Assembly (NCBI GenBank): GCA_030295235.1
Contig: AP026169.1
Coordinates: forward strand, 186,001 to 250,000
Origin: Fistulifera solaris
Lineage: Eukaryota; Bacillariophyta; Bacillariophyceae; Naviculales; Stauroneidaceae
DNA length: 64,000 bases
Direction of reading: 5' to 3'
Each line of letters opens with the position of its first letter. Position 1 is the first letter of the stretch. Below the pieces are notes generated by a model. That model had not been told where the DNA came from. It saw only the letters and a program-made list of their open reading frames with translations, and searched no databases. The translations under genes were made by a program, and so were the position numbers. Of this stretch, positions 21,180 to 32,488 are shown one piece after another.

Positions 21180-22614
21180 ATGGAAACTGGAAACGATGCC
21201 ATTAGCCGCGCCGATCTGAACGCTGCGTTCAAGAAGGACTATCCCTGCCTCATGAAAAAGAAAGCTTGTCTTCCAGTAATCATCGTCGGCTCCTCGGATA
21301 AAGGAAAAGGCAAATGGCTCGCCGAATTTGTCAATTTAGACGGAATAAGAAATGGCGTAACGCAAGTGGCTTTATCAAAGCAACTCAAGAAGGTCACAGA
21401 TAAGGATTCTCATCCTCTTGTGAAAGAAGTTGGCGAGGATGACGAAGACGCGATCAACAAAGAAGAAACTGTTAGTACATTTCTTGTTGCTGGGTACACC
21501 CAGCCTGAAACGTCATCGAGTCCGAGCTTTCAGGAATCGGAGGGTAGCCTCGATGCAGCAGAGACCAGTCTATTCGACGATAACGTTTCACAGGAAATTT
21601 CAGGAGTCCAAGATGGCACAGAAGAGGAGGTAGAACACGAGACACGAAACGATTTAGATAATGAGAGTGAGGATGAAGAGGAAGATCCTGACTTAGAAAA
21701 TGAAGAAGATCTTTGACCATATCGTCCAGATGACGAGGAGGGTGAAGATGATGGAGATGACTTGGAATTTTAGAGCTATTGCAGAAGAACAACCGGCGGA
21801 GGATAAGCACAGAGAGAAATAGAATCGATGCTTGACCAAAAAAGCAGCTCTCATTGAAATGGGGTCAAATGTGAAATGCAATCCGCCCAAGCACCAAGGC
21901 AGTGATGGAGGTAGTCAGGTTCAACAGCGCAGAGCTCCAAGGCGTACGGGCTATGTTGTTGCAAGTAATCGTGATAGAGATCATGACTATGCCGGTTGGG
22001 AAGTTGAATATGAAGACGAACCCGTCAAATTTGTGAAATCGACTGAACTTATTTCCGTGAAAGACGATCGAGTCTTTTAGTGGACTTATGTCGACGATGT
22101 TTTCCCATCAACCCAGTTTTGCCTTTCAGAGAAACTGGGGTTGTTGGATATAACTTTGCCGCATTTAAAAAGGAAAATCTGGATACACCAAAGACGACTA
22201 CGGTTTTCCATTTCTCACCCTGTTGCAACACCTTTGGCCATCGCCCGCAAATGGGGATGAGTTCTCTCACCCGTCTTGACAACAGTATGTGGGACGTCGT
22301 TGTGACTGCTTATAAACGCAACCGAGCCACAACCATCCGTGCTCCCGAGCACATCGATCTAACGACTTCTTCTGATGGGGAAGCAGAGGCTCCTTTCACT
22401 ACAAGAAGCTCTGTTTGGCGTCAATGGTGATGCGGATGACACGGTGGGAGAAGAAGGTGTCAGCAATGCCGAGGAGCATGAAGTTGCTTCTGTAGCCTCC
22501 ACCGCAAACAAGAACGTCACCGAAGCAGTCGATAGCGAAAGCGATGACAGCAGTGTCGACTACGGCTTGTCACAAGACTTTCTTCTCATGGCGGAGATTA
22601 TTGGAGAGGAATGA
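21180..22614 (+). pseudogene. Decayed gene of unknown family, probably transposon-related
   Basis: Coding character lies in successive frames on the plus strand. It begins at ATG 21180 with a basic-hydrophobic block (KKKACLPVIIVGSSDKGKGK), then an acidic stretch. Around 21832-22080 it gives RRTGYVVASNRDRD, then YAGWEVEYEDEPVKFVKSTE. Around 22080-22370 it gives FPINPVLPFRETG, then VVGYNFAAFKKENLDTPK. It ends with an acidic Ser-rich segment to 22614. At least three frame changes and an internal stop make it broken in this copy. The neighbourhood (hAT ends on both sides, an LTR element 100 bases downstream) suggests an old transposon gene or a host gene caught in the island. I do not recognise the family. 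Confidence 0.5.
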
Positions 22615-22717
22615 AGAACCTTGATGATTGATGAGGTAGTAAACTACGTACTGGGGTATATGAAATTCAATAAGTAGTCACTATAACCTTTTGTGTACTA
22701 TAATTTTCGGTTCCTGG

Positions 22718-22881
22718 TGAACGATCTATGTCGTTCGTGATTAGATCTGGCGAGTCTTAGGAGATAGCGAGCCAGCCTGGCTTTAGCGATCCCTCGCCAA
22801 CTGAATGGCTTGGAAATGCCAAGAGGCATGCGTAGCGATAACCTTTTATAATTTCGTGTTTTTCCTTTGTGAGACCTTGCA
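22718..22881 (+). repeat. 5' LTR
   Basis: 164 bp, TG...CA ends, nearly identical to the 3' copy. Confidence 0.92.
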
Positions 22882-25403
22882 CTATTCGAATAGTCGCCTA
22901 AGAAGCAGAGGAGAGACTTCAAAGATAGCTTTAAGATTCAAGATGTCGCTTAACAGCAACAAGAAGATGTCGACGGTGGAGTCGCGTGTGCGTGAAGTAT
23001 GAGTGTGCTTTCAAGAGCGAGGAGATGGAAAAGAGAAGTTGATTCAGCGATATGAGACCTACGACAAGAAGGAGACGGTGCCTAAGTTTTCAGGACGCGA
23101 AGGAGCCGGAAGGTTTGGTTTATGTTTACAAACGGTTCAAGAACGTGGCGAAGGAGTTGAACTTTGAATCAGGACCAGAGTTGTTTAGTGAGTTCTCTAA
23201 GTGCGTCACGTCGACGGCGGAAGATAGTTGGCGGTGTTGGTGGAATTGATGACGGAGAATGTTGAAAGGACCCCAGCTTTGTTCGAACAAACCTATCAGG
23301 CATTGTTGGCTAAGTATTGTTCGCCGGACACTCGTGACGTCCTAGTTGATTATCTACGGGCGATTCCTGCAAGAAGCCGCACAATGCGGATGTTCGAGTT
23401 CACAGCGAGCGCATTCGCATCTTGTGTAACTTGGCTAACAACTTGCCGGGGACGATTCCCCTTTTGAATGAAGCGATGCGTAAGAAGATATTGCATGATA
23501 CCTTTCCGGAGCAGTGGCAGTTGGAATTCTCGAAGTTTCGCAGTTATGCTCAGGCGACGGAAGAAGAGTTGGTTGAGTACATGTGCATTGAGAAGACATC
23601 AGCGGATAGCAGAGAATCTCGCAAGAGAATGTTTAATGGTCATGCAGGTGGTTCCCCTTCTCAACGCTGGACGCTTTGGAGGTCGAGGACCTGGTCGTGG
23701 AATCGGAAATAATGGTCGGTTTGGAGGTCGTGGTTCTAATCGAGGAAATTTTTTTGGCAACGGCTTTAACAATCATGGCCATCAGAATCGCGGTGGCGGT
23801 TTTAATCACAATAACCATCAAGGGTCGAATGCTTACGGACAAGGAAATAATAATTATCAAAAGGTAAACTTGTCGCTTTGATAAATTGAAAGTTCCTGAC
23901 GTTGATGATGATGAGATTTATTCGTACGAAGAAGAAGTTCTATTGCCACCAACGGAGGAAGAGATCAATCGTACGATGCCATGTCGGTTCTCGTGTTGTC
24001 GGAATGATGAGTCGCACAAGATTGTGGATGATACAGAGTTGTTGGAAGCGTATTTGAATCATCCAGAGTTACAGGTAATGCAGAACCCGATTACGATACA
24101 GAACATTCAACAACATCAGCAACAGGACCAGCGCTTGTATCAATTGTGTCATGACCCGGCAACAGCGTGGCAGTTCCCGCTCAAGCAAGTTCAAGAACGA
24201 GAAGTGATATGTTACAAACCAAAGCGAGATAGCCCTGAGAATGATTGGAAGATTGCCTTACCGGCGGCGTTGTTGGATAAGGTGATCGTGTGGTATCATT
24301 TGGTATTGGGACATTGCGGAAGCACAAGATTGTATGAAACTATTGGACGGAGGTTTGCTATTCCTGGTTTAAAGAAACGGTGCGAAGAGTTCAAGTGCAG
24401 CAGTTGTCAAATGAATAAGCAACTGGGGCCAGGATACGGGCATTTGCCTCCCGCGACAGCGCGTTGTTGCCCTGGTATGAAGTTGCAGTGGATTTGATTG
24501 GACCTTGGAAAGTTAAGATTGGACAGCAGGAAGTGGAGGTCAATGCACTTACGTGTATTGACCCGGTAACTAACCTTGTTGAGATTGTGCTGTATTGAAA
24601 ACAAAACTGCGGCTAACATTGCGCGTCATTTTGAGAACTGTTGGCTAGCGCGATACCCAAGACCTAACAAGTGCATTCATGACAACGGCGAATTCATTGG
24701 ATTCGATTTTCAAGTCATGTTGGAAAAGAACGGTATCAAAGATTCTCCCACAACAAGCAAGAATCCTCAAGGAAATTCGGTCTGTGAACGACTGCATCAA
24801 ACAGTCGCTAACATCCTTCGAACTACCTTACCTGAAGAACGAAGCGCCGTCACAAGACGAAGCTTTACGTGCTATTGATGATGCAATTGCGACTACGATT
24901 CACGCTACACGATGTTCGGTTTCAAGATCGTTGAGTTGTTCTCCAGGAGAGTTGGTATTTCATAGAGACATGCTTCTAGATGTTCCTGTGATGGCTGACT
25001 TAGTTAATATTCAACAGCGAAGACAAGTTATGATTGACGAGAATCTACGAAGACAGAATCGAAAGAGAATTGAATACGAGTACAAGGGTTGGCGGTGAAG
25101 TTCTAATCAAGAGTGACAACCCTTCAAAGCTGGAGCCTCGGGCTCATGGTCCTTATGTTATTACGGGCGGTTTATACGAATGGAACACTTGATGTTCGGG
25201 CGGAATGCGCAAGTCACTGAGCGATTGAATATTCGTCGAGTGATTCCGTTTAGACGCAAGTAAGAGCGTGCACAAGAGCCAATAAGGTGCACGGCTGGTA
25301 TATATAACTCCCCTCTGCAGTTCGTACGGGAGAGTAAAATACCACGGGTTGGAATACATGGAATAAAGATTGCTTCGGGACTTGCAATCTTGAGGGGGAA
25401 GAG

Positions 25404-25566
25404 TGAACGATCTATGTCGTTCGTGATTAGATCTGGCGAAGTCTTAGGAGATAGCGAGCCAGCCTGGCTTTAGCGATCCCTCGCCAACGGAATGGCTTGG
25501 AAATGCCAAGAGGCATGTAGCGATAACCTTTTATAATTTCGTGTTTTTCCTTTGTGAGACCTTGCA
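25404..25566 (+). repeat. 3' LTR
   Basis: 163 bp, preceded by a purine tract and followed by the CCTGG target-site copy. Confidence 0.92.
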
Positions 25567-25680
25567 CCTGGGCTCCATCATGGTTTTGTATAGGCCTGTA
25601 TTGTACTTTTCTTCAGGCCCAACAAACCCAATTTTGCGGCCCAAGACGACCACGCTCCGTGAGCCGCAAAGGCTTTCAGG

Positions 25681-25905
25681 CACTAGAACTAGCTAGTCAC
25701 TAGTCACTTCACCAGAGTTGAAAATTTCACTTTTTCACTTCACTCACTTTTCACTAGATGGTATGACACCGTCAGTTCGCTCATCCAAGTTTTTCGTCTC
25801 AGGACTAGAGGTGTGTGGCTTTTTCACTAGAACTAGTCACTAGTCACTTCACTAGAGTTGAAAATTTCACTTTTCACTTCACTCCCTTTTCACTCCACTT
25901 GATTC
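25681..25905. repeat. Tandem copy of a subterminal repeat unit
   Basis: The unit CACTAG...TCACTAGTCACTTCAC, followed by AGAGTTGAAAATTTCAC and CACTTCACTC words, occurs at about 25681-25755 and again at 25826-25900. Between the copies lies the flank and hAT-like end also seen at 20807-20893. Dense CACTAGT/CACTT words are typical of hAT subterminal arrays. Confidence 0.65.
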
Positions 25906-26395
25906 ACTAGAAGTGTACCATGTCTACGTAAAGCCTACGTGTGACATGAACGGTGCAAAACTATGACAACATAACACAAATGGAATAAAAAGCCATAGCA
26001 AATAATAGCTACTGAGCTAGTAACTTAAAATGCTTCGCCTATTTCCATCAATGGTCAGTCCACATAGTGCCAGGTTATACTTCATTTTCAGCTGAGTCTC
26101 CAGTGTGGTCCCTTTCAATTTTGTGCGCTTCAAAGCAAAGTCACAACTCGCGAACACTCTCTCCGAAGCTGTTGATGTAGAGCTAACACCTAGCCATTTC
26201 CTAGCAACCATAGAGGAGGGAACTCTTTCCTATTGCTCCAGGGTATCTTGCATCCGGTGTCAGGACACAGCTAATGACTTGTACACTATACATATGTCAG
26301 AACCACTTAGTATTTTTCACTTTTCACTTACCTAGAATGACTTGGCTCACTAGTCACTTCACTAGAGTCCATTTTTATTTCTAGCCACACCTCTA
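25806..26395. mobile_element. Short, internally deleted hAT-type DNA transposon
   Basis: The left end TAGAGGTGTGTGGCT (25806) and the right end, inverted AGCCACACCTCTA (ending 26395), form terminal inverted repeats of the hAT pattern (TAGNGNTG). The eight bases outside are CTCAGGAC on the left and ATCAGGAA on the right, six of eight matching, as expected for an aged 8-bp hAT target-site duplication. The element is 590 bp and retains the 3' end of a transposase gene on the minus strand. It cannot encode a full transposase. Confidence 0.72.
26017..26211 (-). pseudogene. hAT transposase C-terminal (dimerisation) fragment
   Basis: About 64 residues with WLGVSSTSTASERVFASCDF, then ALKRTKLKGTT and LKMKYNL. 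This matches the hATC dimerisation domain, whose hallmark is W...P/S.TS..SERVFS, then a Leu/Arg stretch and a terminal W/YNL block. The upstream catalytic part is missing. The fragment lies inside the short hAT element. Confidence 0.8.
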
Positions 26396-26403
26396 ATCAG
26401 GAA

Positions 26404-28790
26404 ATGATTCCTGGTACTGAACTGTGCACGTCCGTAGATCTCTTGTAGCGGGATAAACTGAAAAACACAACAATCTTACAGTTAAAATAATCCTTAAATA
26501 GTCATACCTTCAAGCACAAAGTGGGTCTGTGATAAAAGAGAATAAAGGCCTCGAAAAACGCGATGAAGTAAAATGCAGCTCTACTGCAAACGACAAGAGG
26601 ATAAAGGAGTTCCAACAAACAGCGACGGCAGAAAAAACCTTTTTGGTTATTGCTCCGATTTAAAGTAAGGGGGCATCTCAGGTATGCTATCACCTAGACA
26701 CGACCATTATGCCTCTCTCAACCATCAGCTCTCGTAATCAAAACAAGACATCAAATACATATGATAAAAACTGTAAAAAATATTATGCTCGGACTTCCTT
26801 ATCCCTCGATGCTTAAAGCTTTCCTATTAAACAATTCAATGTGCAACAGTAAGCATGAGAGCTATTAGAACTGAATCCAGACCTCGTTTTCCAATAGAGA
26901 AAAAATTGATTTGATTCAATAACGTAAGACCTGCCTAACTAGAGTAATAAAACGCATATGCGACCCCTCATCAACCCAAAAAGGCTTTGTAACGCTCCTT
27001 TCAGTACTTATTCAAAATTATTGAGGACCGGGTCTTGAAAGCCTCTGAAAATATCGCTTGTGGCTCTGCTTCGGACATTGTGAATAATTTTCACCTATAC
27101 GAAACGTCAATGAAATTCAGGCCTATTTTCTTGTTTATGGAAAAATGCGAAACGAAAAAAGCGAGGATTTGAATATCCAATTTCAATGCGAAACAAAAAT
27201 TCATACTGTAGCATTCCAGCTTCGTCGTTTTTCACGAAGAATAAAGCGATAATTGTCGGGATTGATGCTGTTTAAAGAGCAAACAAACGCGTAACCAAAT
27301 TTCCAAAAATTAAATAAAACCTCTTTTCCAAGATGGTTTTTCAAGAAGTAAGGATCCTTCGCTGTTCAAACAGACACATCTCTGTACGTAAGACTTGATA
27401 AACATTCAAATTGTACTTTCTTAGTGAGTGAAATAGTTTTAAGCCCTCTTAGAATATGTTTTTGAAAAATCAATCGATTTTAGGCGGTTCTGGGGAAAGA
27501 AAAAGAGACTGTCACGAGCTTTTATGGGTTCCTTTGGAATGCTCTTTTGAGCGATATCATGAAAGAGGTTTATTTTTTAAATATAAGCTCCTTGATACGT
27601 TGATATTTAAATTAAGCTGGCGCAAGCTGTTTTAACCATTTTCATGAAAGATGTCGCGTCAAGTATTCGACGTCAAATCTTTTCCTTGTTTAATCAGTTG
27701 AGTGTTACTTTTGTGCCTTAAAAACTTGTATTACTCGCAAGATTTTTAATGCGATGATAGTTGGCAAATGGGTGCTTTCAAATTCGAATGGCTGCTTGCT
27801 TAATTTTTATTCAAGAGAAGACGATCGACTGGTTGTTTTTTCCTTTTTTCTTAAGTCACAATATCCTTTTAACACCTGACTGAAAATATCTTTTTTTTTT
27901 TGTTTCATTTTGTCATCAATATTCGAATCTGGCATTTCGCTGGGAAGGCTCTGGTTTTGCTCGAGCTCTAATACTTGTAGGGATTAAGTCCTGGTCCGTT
28001 GGTTAATTTTTTCTATCATAGCTTATAAACACCAACAATAAAACACTTATTTCGTATTTCCTCCACGGAATGATAACAATTCGACTACCTTATATGCTTG
28101 TCAGAATCAATTTTGACGTTTGGACCAAAGGAGTGCGTGTAGCATTTACTCCTTTGTTCGGACTGATTTTTTCATTGTCCATATTTATTGTCTTATAAAC
28201 AGCTCGTGTTACTTAGACTTTACTGATGTTTATTCCTAATTTCTTATTTTCTCGAGTCAAAATGCAAATTTGTTGTTCATTCGCATTTTTCTTCGGCTTC
28301 CGGTTCTCAGAAGCTCCGTTTCCTGAATTACTGTACCACAGTTAGTAATAGAGTGACAAAATAGTTAGCATTTTTTAGTAAAGACAGACGAAGTCCTCTA
28401 CAACGTTAAGCTCAGATTAGTCAGCAGATTCCGAAATTGAATTTCCGATAAAGCGAAAAAGGGCGATGGTAAAATCAGTCGAACGTCAAATTTTTTTTGA
28501 GAGCCACTAAACTTATATATAGTATTCCTAATTTCCTAACGTCAGAGTTTAATCTTGACATTCGACTGAATTTTCCATTTTCATCCCATTTTTCACATAC
28601 GGAGTATATTTCAGTCTGACACTTCGCTGAGTAGACTTTGGTTCTAACTCTAGCTCTAGTGCTAGTAGAGGGCCAGTCCCGAGCCCGTTTGATAATAAGG
28701 GGGAGTCGGTCTTGGCATTCCTTCTCTTGGATTCCGCAGAAGCATACTAACTGACCTGACCAGGGAAAGACTCATGCGCGCTCTGATGAA
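26404..28790. other. AT-rich gene desert
   Basis: About 2.4 kb without a credible gene. Hand counts over many 60-base lines give roughly 25-45% GC, mostly 30-38%, against about 45-50% in the genes around it. Homopolymer runs are frequent (ten or more T near 27890-27901). Diverged copies of a dispersed repeat lie at its right end. Nothing resembling an RNA gene was found. Low-GC stretches of this kind serve as centromeres in at least one pennate diatom, but nothing here proves that. Confidence 0.6.
28522..28680 (+). repeat. Second copy of the dispersed degenerate repeat
   Basis: Shares ordered words with 4450-4598, including TTGACATTCG and CTCTAGTGCTA. Weaker echoes lie near 27850-27990 and 28110-28290 (CGGACTG..TTTTTTCATTGT). 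Confidence 0.5.
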
Positions 28791-28791
28791 A

Positions 28792-28898
28792 CTTGCATTT
28801 TGACGCTTTAGGAAGCTAGATTCTATCTAGTTGTGATGTGATGTGTGTCCTGCTTGCATTCTGACTCTTTAGGAAGTTTGATATTAGTTGTGATGTGC
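28792..28898. repeat. Imperfect tandem repeat, about 61 bp unit
   Basis: CTTGCATTTTGACGCTTTAG followed by GAAGCTAGATT and TTGTGATGTG (28792) recurs as CTTGCATTCTGACTCTTTAG, GAAGTTTGAT and TTGTGATGTG (28853). Read on the minus strand, TCAGAATGCAAG echoes the core of the dispersed repeat. Confidence 0.65.
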
Positions 28899-29099
28899 TT
28901 GTTTGTTTTCAGAAGGATGACTTGCCGGCGACACCAGTTGCACTTAAAAAGTACTCTATTTACGTTTTGGACGCAGCACCCTATCGCACGGAAGGTTCTC
29001 ACGTCGTCCGTCGTGTTGGAATTAAGCTCGGCAATGTTTTGCGCCCACATCTCATTGTTTTCCTCATTCCAGGCCACACCAATAATAATAACAAGCAAA

Positions 29100-29778
29100 A
29101 TGCAGCTCAAACACATCATACATCTATTTTGCCTGATCATTAAAATTTCTGACGCATGGTTTCAACCGACCGCGTCGCGGCTGTCTTCTGTTGCCTGTCG
29201 ATTGTCGGACGATTGGTCTTCCTTTCAAGTTGTAGACGACGACGACGATGAAGACGAAATCGTTTTTGGTCGCAAGCTCGATCGAACCACTTATGCGACA
29301 GAGAATGATGATTCCGATTTGAAAGCGACTGTTGGTGCTTCCTTGAGTGCTCCAACAATAGAGAGAGATGCTGAGCCTATCTTCCTTCCTGCTGGTATGT
29401 TTATGCATTGTTGCTAGCACTGCTTGATTGCTCGCTAACGACGGTCTTTGTTTACCGCGTTAATGTCGATGGCTAGGCTCTGAACTGGAGCTCTCGGAAG
29501 AGAATGTGTTGGGAGTCCTCGCAGCCTGCCGACAAGAGGTTGGGACGCTTTTTGGGTATACAGCGGAAAATAGGGGCGTCGGTATCACTGGTGGAGTGGA
29601 TTTGGTTGACCTGGATGGGCCCACTATTATTCTGAGATTGAAGGGAAGGTTTTGGCACGAACGCACGACAGTGTTGGAACGAGTTGCAAAGTATTTACAA
29701 CAGCGAATTCCTGAAATTATAGACGTGACTGTTGAGGATCCGTGGCAATTGACCAATGAAGCTAACGAAGTGTGGTAA
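29100..29778 (+). CDS. NifU-like domain protein lacking the Cys pair, likely plastid
   Basis: Exon 1 is 29100-29394, the intron 29395-29476 (GTATGT...CTAG) and exon 2 29477-29778, for 198 residues. The N terminus MQLKHIIHLFCLIIKISDA is a signal peptide followed by WFQP, resembling the aromatic residue required at the plastid transit-peptide start in diatoms. An acidic linker (DDDDEDE) follows. The C-terminal half (about residues 105-190) reads VLGVLAACRQEVG...GGVDLVDLDGPTIILRLKG, then ERVAKYLQQRIPEI, which matches the NifU C-terminal Fe-S scaffold domain. However, the place of its CxxC is taken by GRFWHERTT, so it cannot bind a cluster in the usual way. It may be a partner or regulator in plastid Fe-S assembly. 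Start chosen as the ATG directly before the signal peptide. Confidence 0.78.
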
Positions 29779-29912
29779 ACGAGAAAATAATGACGTTACT
29801 CGTCTGAACAAACAGGTTACAAAGCAAGCGTTGAATAGCTCTATGTTTTACGATATGTTTTTTAATATTGTTCTCCATCATCATGTGATTTTCCGCGCCT
29901 CGATGGCTATGG

Positions 29913-31844
29913 TTACAAGAGTTCTGACAGGCACGACCATAGACCTGCAACTAAAGCTACCACACCGAAGACGCAAAAGAATATGGCTTCCAGGAAATGT
30001 GGCCATTCCGGATGGATCTGGATGTCAGGTTCGATTACTACTTCGTCATCTGCCTGTTTCCTCATCTGTTTCTGCAGGATTTGTTGACCGATCTGTTGGT
30101 TTATTGATATGTTAGAAGTGGAAAGACCATCGCGATTGAGAGATGGCTTCAGTTGAAGTGATCCCGAGCGCTTCATATTTCGTGAAGATACCGTAGTCGT
30201 TTCATCGGTTCGGCGGTATTCAAAGTCTCCAATGCGTAGAGGATGTGGTGATTTCAAAGCTTGAAGATGCATGTGGGCTGAGAGACTAGATTGGCCGAAC
30301 GAAGCGATTGCACACCAAACTGGCATTAAAAGAACATAAGATAAGCATGTTTGCATTGCAACCATCAAGAATGAAGAATTCTCGTCATCGTTTGGACTAT
30401 CGATCATGTCAACATCCTCTGTCTCAATCCTCTGAACATCGAGCAGTGACGTAGTTTCATTGGGCGCACCTTCATTTCCATGTTGCATGGTAGTTTTCAC
30501 AATATCAGTGTCACTAAACACAGAATTTATATACCACGCGCCCAGCATCTTCGATTCTCTGACAAGCTCTTTGAACCGTTCGCCATGAACGGCGAGATAG
30601 ACTGCTCCGGGTCCGAGATACGACAAACAACTGCCTCCAATCGCACCCGTTACGGCAAGGACATTTCCAAGATTTTTAAACAGACAAGCAGGGATTACAG
30701 CACTCAAATATAACGCCGTCGTCAATCCAATGCGGCGATCGGCACGATTCAATAGTGCCGAGTCTTCATTTCCCTCGTGAGCGCGTCTCCCTTGGAAGAA
30801 AAGTGCCACGATTACGTGCCGAGCGACAAAGCTTTCAAGCGGATAAACGCAAAGCTTACCGAGCGAGACTGAGTTAGTCTACTATGTTGACAAATGGCTC
30901 CGGAGAAAGTTGAAATACGTACCATTGTGGATCCAAGCATTGCCCGAGCAGCATTTGCTGTGAATGTGTTTGGGAGATTCATTAGTACATTCCCCTGAAT
31001 ATCTTGTCCGTATGCCAAATATCCGCTAATACCGCACACCAACGCTAAGGTTCCGCAAATAATGAGTGACACAGTAGTAACCGTAGTCCATCGGTCGTGT
31101 GTTGGTCTTGACAAACTTCCAGCGATCAGAAAGGCCGAGTGTTGACATACAAATGCGAATGAAAGGACCCCTAGTCCCACGAATAAAGTGCTCGGATTCA
31201 TTGCTTTCTCTTCATGCAGTTTTACAGGCACATCTTCAAAGGTGATCGGTGCGTTGTAAGCCACAAATGCCACTATAATGGTATCGAATATGACGCTGAT
31301 ACGACTGGTGAATGCCAGATTTGCCATATCGCGCTGACAAGACAGTGGTAGAATAATAATAGTAGATATGAGAACGAGGGTTGCTCTCTGGAGTTCAATT
31401 GTTTCAATCCCTAGCAATGAGGAAGCTGTATCCTTGACGATCATGAGATAAGAAAGCATTGCTCCGTAGGCCATAACAAGCATATTTACGGCGACAAAAA
31501 CAAACCCGGCGCTTCCAAAGCCCGCTTCTGCGAGAGTCTCGTAGCTTCCCGTATGGCAATGCTTTGCTGTAGCGATGAGAATCCGAAGCGATTGCCGTGT
31601 AAGGATCGCGCAGAGTACGATGAGCCCGATACCTGCCGCCCATCCTGCTTGTGAGAACAGCGTATGGGATACCCACAATACCAGATCCCACAATTGCGTT
31701 GATCATATTTGCGGAGCATCCCATCAAAGTTGATTTGGCTTCTTTGACTTCGTCATTCTGTACACCTCCGGTCGTATCGGTTGACCGACCTTCTGAAGGT
31801 CTGAAGAAAGGCGATTTCTTTTGTTCATTATTTCTGCGACTCAT
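29913..31844 (-). CDS. AAAP/SLC38-type amino-acid transporter (vacuolar AVT-like)
   Basis: A multi-pass amino-acid permease. ATG 31844 starts MSRRNNEQKK; NMINAIVGSGIVGIPYAV is the classic first helix of the AAAP family, then SQAGWAAGIGLIVLC. About eleven hydrophobic segments follow. An intron at 30922-30855 (GTACGT...GTAAG) joins STM to LCVYPLESFVARHVI, the family's conserved YPLxxFVxRxVI block. A long polar loop (about bases 30060-30500) and a last helix end at TAA 29913. One frame break lies near 31655-31658, within PYAV/SQAG; one base too many in GTTCTC explains it. Relatives move neutral or cationic amino acids across vacuolar or plasma membranes with protons or sodium. Substrate unknown. 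Convergent with the NifU-like gene (134-base gap). Confidence 0.88.
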
Positions 31845-32488
31845 GAGAAGCAGGAAACGACGATAAGAGGATAGACCTGCTAGGGAATGAAGGGTTTCAG
31901 GGTTCAAGGGTTGTTATAGATTACCAGTTATGGCTTTGTCTCTCTAGTAGGAGCCAATGGTGTCAGGTGTCACTTGTCACTTGCAATGCAACAATGCAAC
32001 TGCACTCGCTGCCTCTGTCTGCCCCCCTCGTCGGCTTGGATCCGTTTTGCTCCGCTTTACATCGCCTTTTATAGTTAAGGATAGATCCAAATAACGTTTT
32101 GCTTCGGTCTTTGACTACCGTACCTTATTGTCCCAATCGTCTCTGACCCGGATAGTACACATGAGTTTATTCAAAGAATAATCGTCGTACACTTTACTTC
32201 AGACAAGTTGTGCCTGATTCACGATACTCTCTTGCGTGCGTTCGTGAGCCAGCTGACAGTACTAAGTAAAAAAAGCGTTGTTATAACACCCTCCATCAAC
32301 TCAAGACTCACAAAACTGCACCCACTTTTCACTTTTACTCTTTTGGCCTCGACGATTCATTATTTATTGTCAAATAATCACCATCCTGAAACGATTCCAA
32401 AGTTCGTGGTCGATCAGCAATCCGTAACGTGAGCGGTCTGTGCATTATTTCCTGTTGAAATCAAAATTATTGTTCTACGATTGTCATC
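31845..32488. other. Divergent intergenic region
   Basis: The 0.64 kb between the transporter (minus) and the next gene (plus) should hold both promoters. No gene or repeat recognised. Confidence 0.4.

Larger units (their letters stand above)
22718..25566 (+). mobile_element. Ty3/gypsy-type LTR retroelement, broken and internally deleted
   Basis: A 2.85-kb element with LTRs of about 164 bp (22718-22881 and 25404-25566) that begin TG and end CA. The five bases CCTGG flank it on both sides (22713-22717 and 25567-25571) as a target-site duplication. A purine-rich tract lies just before the 3' LTR (about 25392-25403). Inside are remnants of a gag-like region with a Gly/Arg/Asn-rich tail (about 23040-23880) and an integrase region with its zinc-binding part and catalytic core (about 24230-25100). 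No reverse transcriptase or RNase H can be recognised, so a large part is missing. The coding regions carry several breaks, at least five. The LTRs differ at about three places, so insertion was recent. Family assigned from the integrase style. Confidence 0.9.
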
